Positions 1-5,085 of a stretch of DNA of 5,089 bases are shown here, piece after piece. Origin of the DNA: a bacterium (lineage in GTDB: Bacteria; Patescibacteriota; Minisyncoccia; UBA6257; GWB1-50-10); contig DAIDBF010000031.1 in the NCBI GenBank assembly GCA_027310235.1, forward strand, positions 1-5,089, written 5' to 3'. The translations under genes were made by a program, and so were the position numbers. Within the stretch, counting starts at the first letter, position 1; each line of letters opens with the position of its first letter. The notes below the pieces were generated by a model, which was given only the letters and a program-made list of their open reading frames with translations, had not been told where the DNA came from and did not search any database.

Positions 1-39
1 TGTTCACTCGGAAGAAAAATGTTCCCGCGCTCTCTCGAA

Positions 40-248
40 CACCCGGGAACCAACCTTCTTCTCGATGAGGCATTGCGGAGGGAGATCCATGCCTTCCCGA
101 GTAAGGACGACGCACACGAGCAATCACGCACTGTCCGAGTCCCTTGAGGTCGAGTTTGCGCGATTGCCGCGGGTGCAAGGACGAACGAGGTGAAGGCATA
201 TCGAGCGGAGCATTCTGCTGAAGAGAGAGGAAGGTTGGTTCCCGGGTG
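40..248. ncRNA. Candidate rod-shaped structured RNA or palindromic element
   Basis: Three inverted repeats are nested inside each other. The outer one is a perfect 19-bp pair (40-58 with 230-248, CACCCGGGAACCAACCTTC and its complement), extendable to 24 bp with one T-G pair. The middle one is ATGCCTTC at 89-96 with GAAGGCAT at 192-199. The inner one is 11 bp at 120-130 with 157-167, with one non-Watson-Crick position that would be a G-U pair in a minus-strand transcript. The internal loops are almost symmetric (25/25 nt, then 23/24 nt) and the terminal loop is 26 nt, so the whole would form an unbranched rod. I do not recognise RNase P, tmRNA, SRP or T-box signature sequences. A rod with interrupted stems is the general shape of 6S RNA, but nothing here proves that identity. 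The transcribed strand is unknown, and a non-transcribed palindromic repeat is an equally possible reading. Confidence 0.4.
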
Positions 249-266
249 AGACAGGACTTGTGGGAG

Positions 267-292
267 AAAAAAAGGTTTACTCTCTATGTACC
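267..292 (-). terminator. Possible weak intrinsic terminator at the end of recG
   Basis: On the minus strand a short imperfect stem (GGTAC paired with GT-AA-ACC, two bases bulged, 274-292) spans the recG stop codon and is followed at once by seven Ts (267-273). The T-tract is good, but the stem is only five pairs. Termination here is plausible rather than established. Confidence 0.3.
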
Positions 293-2424
293 TCGGTTTG
301 AAACTCCGTGAGCCGCTTTAGAAGAAGCGGATATTTTTTTAACTTGGGATCTTCCTTGAGAATCCGAATCGCCTCCGCGCGAGCTTCCTTCACGAGTTCG
401 GGATGACGAAGCGCTTTCATCGCGAGATCGGGAATGCCAGTCTGGGAACTTCCGAAAAATTCTCCCGGACCCCGTTGGCGCAAATCCCGTTCCGCAAGCT
501 CAAGTCCGTTTTTCGCTTCAACGATCGCCTTCAAGCGCGCGCGCGCGGTTTCTGAACTCGATTCGGTAAAAAGAAAACAATATGACTGGTGCATCCCGCG
601 TCCTACCCGTCCTCTGAACTGATACAGTTGCGCGAGCCCGAACCGGTCGGCGCCTTCGATAATCATGATGGTCGCGTTCGGAACGTCGACGCCCACTTCG
701 ACGACGGAAGTCGAGATGAGCACGTCAGTCTTGTGGTTCATAAAATCTTCCATTACCTTCTCTTTTGTGGCCTTTCCTCCGGAGGAGGACCCTCCTTTGG
801 AGGGCATCTTGCCGTGGAGCATCGCTACGCGAAGATCGGGAAACACCTTCCTGGAAAGTCTCTCATGTTCTTCGGTGACGGATTTCACGTCAAGCTGTTG
901 CAGCTCTCTGAATGAGAATTTTTCGGGGGCATCGGGATTCGTTTGCCGCGGCTCGATGCGCGGGCAGATCACGAATGCCTGCCGTCCGGCATTCACTTGT
1001 TTTCTCACAAATTCATACGTTGCCGAACGCTCTTTCTGGGCAACCGTTTTGGTGACGATGGGTTTTCTGTCTTTCGGAAGTTCGGTGATAAGCGAGAGCT
1101 CAAGATCGCCGAAAAGTGTGAGAGAAAGCGTTCTTGGTATGGGAGTCGCCGACATGCTTAAAAAATGGGGGATAGCCTCTTTTTTCTTCACAAGCGCGGC
1201 CCGCTGTTCAACGCCAAAGCGGTGCTGTTCGTCGACAATGATAAAACCGAGTGACCGGAACGCTACGTCCGATTGGATAAGCGCGTGGGTGCCTACGAGA
1301 ATTTTCATCGTCCCGTCTTTTATTTCCCGAAGAAGTTCCTCCTTCTTCCTTGGGGTTTCGAGGTTGTTCCCGTAAAATGCCTTCGCGTCGTGTCCTGTGA
1401 TGAGGGCGATTCCTCCCTCGAATTCACCAAAAAACTTTTTGAAGGTTTCATAATGCTGGCGCGCAAGAATTTCCGTCGGCGCCATAAGTGCTGCCTGAAA
1501 GCCATGATGCGCCGCATGAAGCGCCGCGATCGCGACGACGACGGTTTTCCCCGATCCTACATCTCCCTGAAGAAGGCGGTTCATGGGAATTACCTGTGCC
1601 GTGCCTTTTAGAATCTCCCAGAGCGATCGTTTTTGTGAAAATGTGAGAGGAAAGGGAAGATGCTCAAGGAGGTCTTTTACGAAGGGAAGATCGACCGGAA
1701 ACGAAGGAGCGCGTTGCTCCGCAAGCGCGAGTTTTTGTTTTACGTTAAAAAGTTGGAGAAAAAAAAGATCTTCGAACGCGAAACGCTCCTTCGCACGGAG
1801 CGCTTCCGGAAGCTCAAGGGGAAAATGAATGTCATGGAGCGCACGATTCACGTCGGAAAGATGTTCGCGGGAAATCATGGCAGGGGGAAGCGGATCTTCT
1901 ATCTCCGGAAGATGATCGAGAATCGGTTTCAAAAGATATCTGATGCCTTTCGAGGTGAGTCCTTTCGTTTCGGGATACACCGGCACGATGCGCGCGGTAT
2001 GTCTTGTTTCATAGGATTCTCTCACGAGTTCGTAGGTCGGGTTTGAAAGATACACGTCTTCTTTTCCGCTCACTTTCCCCGAGAAGTTTGCGGTGCGGCC
2101 GGGCTGGAGCGTATTTTTGATATATGGCTGGTTGAACCACACGGCGCGGATTGATCCCGAGTCATCGCGTATCACGACCTCCGTGACATATAGATTTCTC
2201 CGCCATGCCCGCCGACCGCTCACTTCTTCCACCACGCCTTGAATGGTCGCTTCCTGATTTGGAATGAGATCCGCAATTTTATAAATTTGGGAGAAATCTT
2301 CGTAGCGGGTGGGGAAGTGCCACAGAAGGTCGCGGACGGAGGAAATCCCCATTTTCTTGAGTTTCACGAGAAACTTCTGACCTATCCCGTGGATCGCCGA
2401 GAGCGGCGTCTCGAGCGTTATCAT
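277..2424 (-). CDS. recG: ATP-dependent DNA helicase RecG
   Basis: RecG is a double-stranded-DNA translocase that remodels stalled replication forks and Holliday junctions in the cytoplasm. The 715-aa product shows the family's order of parts: an N-terminal helix-hairpin-like segment (GIGQKFLVKLKKMGI), the OB-fold wedge domain (about residues 60-150), then two helicase lobes. Visible motifs are Walker A GDVGSGKT (287-294), DEQH (398-401), SATP (425-428), the motif V region around VEVGVDVPNA, and motif VI QFRGRVGRG (602-610). The RecG-typical RDLRQRGPGEFFGSSQTG follows near 647-664. It is slightly longer than E. coli RecG (693 aa). The extra length lies in the second helicase lobe, including a Gly/Ser-rich insert at about 542-553. 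The ATG at 2424 puts the protein at its normal N-terminus; no Shine-Dalgarno precedes it. It lies 15 nt downstream of the nucleotidyltransferase gene and probably also has its own promoter. No frameshift or missing catalytic residue is seen. Confidence 0.97.
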   Translation of the reverse strand: MITLETPLSAIHGIGQKFLVKLKKMGISSVRDLLWHFPTRYEDFSQIYKIADLIPNQEATIQGVVEEVSGRRAWRRNLYVTEVVIRDDSGSIRAVWFNQPYIKNTLQPGRTANFSGKVSGKEDVYLSNPTYELVRESYETRHTARIVPVYPETKGLTSKGIRYLLKPILDHLPEIEDPLPPAMISREHLSDVNRALHDIHFPLELPEALRAKERFAFEDLFFLQLFNVKQKLALAEQRAPSFPVDLPFVKDLLEHLPFPLTFSQKRSLWEILKGTAQVIPMNRLLQGDVGSGKTVVVAIAALHAAHHGFQAALMAPTEILARQHYETFKKFFGEFEGGIALITGHDAKAFYGNNLETPRKKEELLREIKDGTMKILVGTHALIQSDVAFRSLGFIIVDEQHRFGVEQRAALVKKKEAIPHFLSMSATPIPRTLSLTLFGDLELSLITELPKDRKPIVTKTVAQKERSATYEFVRKQVNAGRQAFVICPRIEPRQTNPDAPEKFSFRELQQLDVKSVTEEHERLSRKVFPDLRVAMLHGKMPSKGGSSSGGKATKEKVMEDFMNHKTDVLISTSVVEVGVDVPNATIMIIEGADRFGLAQLYQFRGRVGRGMHQSYCFLFTESSSETARARLKAIVEAKNGLELAERDLRQRGPGEFFGSSQTGIPDLAMKALRHPELVKEARAEAIRILKEDPKLKKYPLLLKRLTEFQTEVHRE
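313..340 (+). terminator. Terminator-like hairpin on the strand opposite recG
   Basis: Read on the plus strand, CCGCTT (313-318) and AAGCGG (325-330) form a 6-bp stem with a 6-nt loop, followed by a run of seven Ts (334-340). It could end a plus-strand transcript coming from the structured region at 40-248 or from beyond the left edge, converging on recG. It lies inside recG coding sequence, where lysine codons on the minus strand generate the T-run, so chance is a real alternative. Confidence 0.22.
776..804. repeat. Pair of short palindromes inside recG
   Basis: Two back-to-back palindromes lie within recG: CCTCCGGAGG (776-785) and the triloop hairpin CCCTCCTTTGGAGGG (790-804). On the minus strand they encode the Gly/Ser/Lys-rich stretch PSKGGSSSGGKA between the HGKM motif and the next helicase helix. 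E. coli RecG has no residues there. The triloop hairpin has the same form as those in the inverted arms at 3168-3343 and 4908-5085. Confidence 0.5.
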
Positions 2425-2433
2425 GTCGCGACT

Positions 2434-2462
2434 AGTATATCACGTTTCCGGATTTTTCTCCA
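2434..2462 (-). promoter_or_regulatory. Candidate recG promoter, nearly leaderless
   Basis: On the minus strand a -10 hexamer TATACT (2434-2439) lies 17 bp from a -35-like TGGAGA (2457-2462, four of six consensus bases). The -10 ends 9 nt before the recG ATG, so transcription would begin within about 3 nt of the start codon. The site overlaps the last codons and the stop of the upstream nucleotidyltransferase gene. Confidence 0.4.
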
Positions 2463-3165
2463 GAAAATTCGATACTTTTATCACGTCCGCGGGGTTGCCG
2501 AAATCGAACCAATAATCCTTGATTTCCTTCACTTTCACTTTTCCCTGTTTTGCGAGTATGCGAATGGCATCGGTGAGTTCGTATTCTCCTCTCGGAGAGA
2601 TGCCAATCTGGTCGATGATATTAAAAATCTCCGGCGTGAACTTCACAAGTCCGGTATAGACAAGATCGGAGACGAATTTCTTCGGTTTTTCAATGATGTC
2701 GGAAAGAAATTCCTCGTCCTTGAGGAGCACCCCATACTTCTCCGGATGTGTGTGCTTGAGGCCGCTGATATAAGTGAACTCGTCGTCGGTTGCGAGCGAC
2801 TGAATGTCCTTGGGAGAGTACATGTTGTCCCCGTATATAACGAGAAATGATTCCCCATGCACGGCATTTTTTGCGCATTGCACCGGAATCGCGGTGCCGT
2901 ACTTTTCGGTTCCAGCGACCTCGAACTGGTTAACAAGTTCGATCGGGAACTCGTCCCGGTACTCCCGCGCAAACTCTTCCATTGCTTCTTTCTTGTGACC
3001 GATCACGAGAATCATTTTGGTGATACCCGCCTCCTTGAGATTTTGGAGCACGTAATACAAAAAGGGCCGATTTCGTACCTTGATAAGATGTTTCGGTTTG
3101 TTCACGGCGAGATGGAGCATGCGCGTGCCCTTTCCCGCCGCCGCGATGACCGCTTTTGTGATCAT
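2440..3165 (-). CDS. Sugar-phosphate nucleotidyltransferase (GlmU-N/RmlA-like)
   Basis: The 241-aa product is a single NTP_transferase domain, the fold that joins a sugar 1-phosphate to an NTP to give an NDP-sugar and pyrophosphate for cell-envelope glycan synthesis. It starts with the nucleotide-binding loop AAAGKGTRM (8-16), followed by NKPK (22-25). Next come GTA (90-92), the metal-binding YGDN (111-114), the sugar-site EKP (159-161), GEYELTDA (193-200) and a C-terminal WFDFGNPAD (219-227). The usual proline after GTRM is replaced (GTRMLHLAVNKPK). There is no left-handed beta-helix, so it is not a bifunctional GlmU. Substrate specificity (glucose, GlcNAc or other; UTP or dTTP) cannot be read from the sequence. 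I chose the ATG at 3165 because the fold begins there. An in-frame TTG at 3255 would add 30 arginine-rich residues encoded entirely by the inverted-repeat arm. No Shine-Dalgarno is visible. It ends 15 nt before recG. Confidence 0.9.
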   Translation of the reverse strand: MITKAVIAAAGKGTRMLHLAVNKPKHLIKVRNRPFLYYVLQNLKEAGITKMILVIGHKKEAMEEFAREYRDEFPIELVNQFEVAGTEKYGTAIPVQCAKNAVHGESFLVIYGDNMYSPKDIQSLATDDEFTYISGLKHTHPEKYGVLLKDEEFLSDIIEKPKKFVSDLVYTGLVKFTPEIFNIIDQIGISPRGEYELTDAIRILAKQGKVKVKEIKDYWFDFGNPADVIKVSNFLEKNPET

Positions 3166-3167
3166 AT

Positions 3168-3343
3168 TGGTGCGTTTGTTTGACGAAATCCGAACCTTTT
3201 TTGAACGGAACTGACGGCGCGCTTCGCGCGCCAAACTGAACGCTCGGGCGGGCAAAAAGGAAGGGGGTTGGGGGGAAGGAATTTTTGCCCGCCCTCGCTT
3301 TCCGCCGCCGCCGAATTTCGTGCCAACGAAGTTGGCGCGCCGC
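3168..3343. repeat. Left arm of the long inverted repeat
   Basis: Positions 3168-3321 are the reverse complement of 4932-5085 over 154 bp with one substitution (at 3272) and no gaps. After this the two copies carry different triloop hairpins, here GCCAACGAAGTTGGC (3322-3336), followed by the shared GCGCCGC (3337-3343). Inside the arm are a 7-bp triloop hairpin GGCGCGCTTCGCGCGCC (3216-3232) and a 13-bp stem (GGGCGGGCAAAAA at 3246-3258 with its complement at 3282-3294) closing a G-rich loop. The arm is GC-rich, unlike the cassette it borders, and ends 2 bp from the nucleotidyltransferase ATG. Neither large hairpin is followed by a T-run in either direction, so they do not look like intrinsic terminators. 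The arm fills the whole gap between the flanking genes. Confidence 0.95.
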
Positions 3344-3356
3344 AGTTATTATTCCA

Positions 3357-4121
3357 TTATTTCAAGATTTTTTCAACAATCGCTTTTAATTTTTGATATG
3401 TTTCTTTATCACCACCAATAAAAACCCTGTCGCTCGGCTTTATATTTTCGTCTCCATTTAGATTTGTAAAAATTCCACCTGCTTCTTTTATCATCAAACT
3501 ACTTGCGAAATATGGAAAATTATCTTTTGCAAGACAAACTACGCCATTGTATTTACCACAAGCGACAAGACTATCGTTAATTGCGTGAGAACCCAGCACG
3601 CGATAAAGTTCAAAATCACTAAGTTCGTAAAAAAGTTTTCTGGCGCTTGCAACATCTTTCCAGCCGAGCGACAGGTTAAAAATAATTCTCGGCTTCTCTG
3701 TTTTTTCTTTCACGAAAATTTTTTGGCCATTGAGATAAGCACCTTTGTTTCTGTAAGCAGTATATAAGTCGTTCATTGAAGGGTCGTAAATAGCGGCAAA
3801 TTGAACCTCACCATTGTGAAGATGAGCAACCACAATTCCGTAATGAGGTAATCCGTCTATAAAAACATGAGTGCCGCTAATTGGGTCAGCTACCCAAACA
3901 TTTTCAGCTTCCAAAAAATTTTCGTTTTCTTCTTCGGAATAAAATTCATGTTTCGAACTAAAATCCTTGATAAGTTGCTTCAATTCTCTTTCTATTCTGA
4001 TGTCTTCTTCGGTTAAATTCTTTTTTGTAACTCCAATGTCTTGGATTTTGCCAGATTTTTCGCGAATCCGCTTTCCACTAGAAACTATTTGCTCAATGAT
4101 TTTTTGATAAAGTTTTTCCAT
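3357..4121 (-). CDS. Inositol-monophosphatase-family protein lacking two metal-ligand aspartates
   Basis: The 254-aa length fits the IMPase/CysQ/FBPase superfamily, whose members are Mg-dependent phosphatases acting on inositol phosphate, PAP or sugar phosphates. Visible landmarks are LTEED (36-40, the usual TEAD segment), SEEE (62-65, the GEE metal-ligand segment), ADPISGT (78-84, for the usual VDPIDGT), a G-AYLNGQKI substrate lid (127-135) and KEAGG (212-216). Two catalytic positions differ. The second Asp of DPIDGT is Ser82, and the WD before the AAG..EAGG helix is Phe202-Pro203. Glu63/64 and Asp79 remain. This predicts an altered or lost metal site, so the protein may be a phosphate-ester-binding pseudoenzyme or a divergent enzyme. 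It is the last gene of the cassette operon, 5 nt after the 155-aa gene. Family assignment is sure; activity is not. Confidence 0.88.
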   Translation of the reverse strand: MEKLYQKIIEQIVSSGKRIREKSGKIQDIGVTKKNLTEEDIRIERELKQLIKDFSSKHEFYSEEENENFLEAENVWVADPISGTHVFIDGLPHYGIVVAHLHNGEVQFAAIYDPSMNDLYTAYRNKGAYLNGQKIFVKEKTEKPRIIFNLSLGWKDVASARKLFYELSDFELYRVLGSHAINDSLVACGKYNGVVCLAKDNFPYFASSLMIKEAGGIFTNLNGDENIKPSDRVFIGGDKETYQKLKAIVEKILK

Positions 4122-4126
4122 AAAAT

Positions 4127-4594
4127 TTATTTCGATACTATATAAGCCAACACATCAAAATCGGGGTCAAAAAATTCTATCATTTCGTAATCTTTTCTTT
4201 CTATCAGCCGAAGACTATTTGAATGTTTGGATAAATAATCATTTTTGAAAGTATCATAATTCGGCACCTCAAAATCACTACAACCTGCTTGCATACGATA
4301 AGGGTCGGGTTTTCTAATTCGCAAATGAGTTATTGTATTTTCCCCTACACTTATTGATTCTTTAAGGGTAACGCGCGGGCCGTTATTCTCATTGAAAAAA
4401 TTTCCAATAGTTTTGACTATTTTTGCTAAGTCTTCAAATTCGCCAGAATAGTGAGAAAAAATTGTAAGTGATTTAATTGGCAAAGATTTTCCGATTATTT
4501 TTTTCGCTAATTCCGAAGTATTTTCTGCAACATAAATAACGGCCTCGCGCAGTTGCTTTTCATCTTTTATTGGACTGAAACGATACAATTGCAT
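4127..4594 (-). CDS. Uncharacterised 155-aa protein of the cassette operon
   Basis: I do not recognise this family. The product is soluble-looking, with no signal peptide or membrane segment, and reads as mixed alpha/beta. A helical stretch at about 11-35 is followed by a strand (KSLTIFSHYS, 41-50) and a helix (about 53-69). Then comes a segment with the striking HLRIRKPDPYR (90-100) and GCSDFEVPNYDTF (104-116), and a C-terminal acidic EFFDPDFDVLAYIVS (140-154). The polar, basic and acidic clusters look like possible active-site or binding residues, but no function can be assigned. It starts 4 nt after the XRE gene and ends 5 nt before the phosphatase-family gene, so it is almost certainly co-transcribed with both. 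Codon usage is AT-rich like its two partners. The open frame, tight packing and plausible protein composition support a real gene. No Shine-Dalgarno precedes the ATG. Confidence 0.85.
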   Translation of the reverse strand: MQLYRFSPIKDEKQLREAVIYVAENTSELAKKIIGKSLPIKSLTIFSHYSGEFEDLAKIVKTIGNFFNENNGPRVTLKESISVGENTITHLRIRKPDPYRMQAGCSDFEVPNYDTFKNDYLSKHSNSLRLIERKDYEMIEFFDPDFDVLAYIVSK

Positions 4595-4598
4595 AGTT

Positions 4599-4805
4599 TT
4601 ATTTCAATAAATCATCAACTTGAACTTCCAACGCTTTGGCAATTTTTTGTAAAGTTTCAATGGTCGGGTTGGTAATTCCGCCAGTTTCAAGTTTGATGAT
4701 TGAATTATAAGAAACATCAGCAAGTTTTGAGAGGCGATCTTGCGAAAGCTCTTTTGCTTGCCTTAATTTCTTTATATTCTTGCCGATTTTACTCTCTTGT
4801 GTCAT
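4599..4805 (-). CDS. XRE/Cro-C1-type helix-turn-helix regulator
   Basis: This 68-aa protein is a complete single-domain HTH_3 repressor of the P22 C2/lambda Cro type with no extra ligand domain. The opening helix is IGKNIKKLRQAKELS (7-21). The helix-turn-helix itself is SQDRLSKLADVSYNSIIKLE (21-40), followed by the family-typical NPTIETLQKIAKALEVQVDDLL (46-67). Such proteins bind operators as dimers and often control the operon they head. Here it is the first gene of three, with only 4 nt to the next. Its ATG lies 6 nt after a TATAAT box, so the mRNA should be leaderless. ACTTGT-type sites next to that box are candidate operators. An antitoxin-like role is possible, since small XRE proteins often head toxin-antitoxin operons, but neither partner resembles a known toxin. 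Confidence 0.93.
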   Translation of the reverse strand: MTQESKIGKNIKKLRQAKELSQDRLSKLADVSYNSIIKLETGGITNPTIETLQKIAKALEVQVDDLLK

Positions 4806-4855
4806 ACTTGTATTATAATAATGGTATGATAGAATAGTATTATGAAAACTTGTAT
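4806..4855 (-). promoter_or_regulatory. Cassette promoter with candidate operator repeats
   Basis: A perfect -10 box TATAAT on the minus strand (4812-4817) ends 6 nt before the regulator's ATG, which places the expected transcription start at the ATG itself. I see no good -35. ACTTGTAT occurs at 4806-4813, overlapping the -10, and again in the same orientation at 4848-4855, 42 bp away. An inverted ACAAGT lies further out at 4896-4901. This layout suits binding by the XRE product. A plus-strand extended -10 (TGGTATGAT, 4822-4830) also exists and could fire divergently. Confidence 0.45.
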
Positions 4856-4907
4856 CTCAAACCTATTATTAGAATACATCTTTTCTTTGATTTTTACAAG
4901 TTTTTTG

Positions 4908-5085
4908 GCGGCGCATTTCGCAAAGCGAAATACGAAATTCGGCGGCGGCGGAAAGCGAGGGCGGGCAAAAATTCCTTCCCACCAACCCCCTTCCTTTTTG
5001 CCCGCCCGAGCGTTCAGTTTGGCGCGCGAAGCGCGCCGTCAGTTCCGTTCAAAAAAGGTTCGGATTTCGTCAAACAAACGCACCA
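4908..5085. repeat. Right arm of the long inverted repeat
   Basis: Positions 4932-5085 are the reverse complement of 3168-3321, with one mismatch in 154 bp. Its inner end carries ATTTCGCAAAGCGAAAT (4915-4931), a 7-bp triloop hairpin that replaces the unrelated hairpin of the left arm, preceded by the shared GCGGCGC (4908-4914). It repeats the GGCGCGC/GCGCGCC hairpin (5021-5037) and the 13-bp stem (4959-4971 with 4995-5007). Identity with the left arm stops at 5085, so the arm is complete and 4 bp of flank follow to the window edge. Confidence 0.95.

Larger units (their letters stand above)
3168..5085. mobile_element. Candidate cassette element bounded by long inverted repeats
   Basis: A 1.9-kb unit is delimited by near-identical 154-bp inverted arms and carries three minus-strand genes of clearly lower GC content than the neighbouring recG and nucleotidyltransferase. 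The border pattern and the change in composition suggest horizontal acquisition. No transposase, integrase or recombinase lies inside. A target-site duplication cannot be judged, because only 4 bp of right flank (GAAT) are visible and they do not match the left flank (ATAT) over four bases. Other readings are a non-autonomous transposon, two copies of a genomic repeat family that happen to flank the cassette, or an invertible segment. Confidence 0.4.

Noticed and set aside
1..199. Minus-strand frame from an ATG at 199 open to the left edge, and plus-strand frames open to about 147 and 190
   Set aside because: Several frames on both strands are open at once, as expected for a GC-rich palindromic stretch. 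The peptides are rich in Arg, Ser, Pro and Gly without a recognisable domain, and the region is better explained by its nested stems.
665..1375. 236-aa plus-strand open frame antisense to recG
   Set aside because: It lies wholly opposite recG, whose motifs are intact along the full length. The translation is Ser- and Phe-rich with no domain, typical of an antisense shadow.
2239..2850. 203-aa plus-strand open frame across the recG start and the nucleotidyltransferase end
   Set aside because: It overlaps two well-supported genes on the other strand and contains no family motifs.
3166..3255. N-terminal extension of the nucleotidyltransferase to the TTG at 3255
   Set aside because: The fold begins at the ATG at 3165 (MITKAVIAAAGKGTRM). 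The added residues come only from the repeat arm, and the same peptide frame recurs in the right arm away from this gene.
3246..3294. Bidirectional intrinsic terminator between the cassette operon and the nucleotidyltransferase
   Set aside because: The stem is strong, but the Ts lie within the paired arm and no T-run follows it in either direction. The 23-nt loop is also unusually large for a terminator.
3322..3343. Integron attC-like site, because GCCAAC and GTTGGC resemble core boxes
   Set aside because: The stem is only 6 bp with a 3-nt loop, there is no second box pair or extrahelical bases, the other arm lacks these boxes, and no integrase is present.
3168..3343. CRISPR array or tandem repeat array
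   Set aside because: There are only two copies, inverted and 1.6 kb apart, with no regular repeat-spacer pattern.
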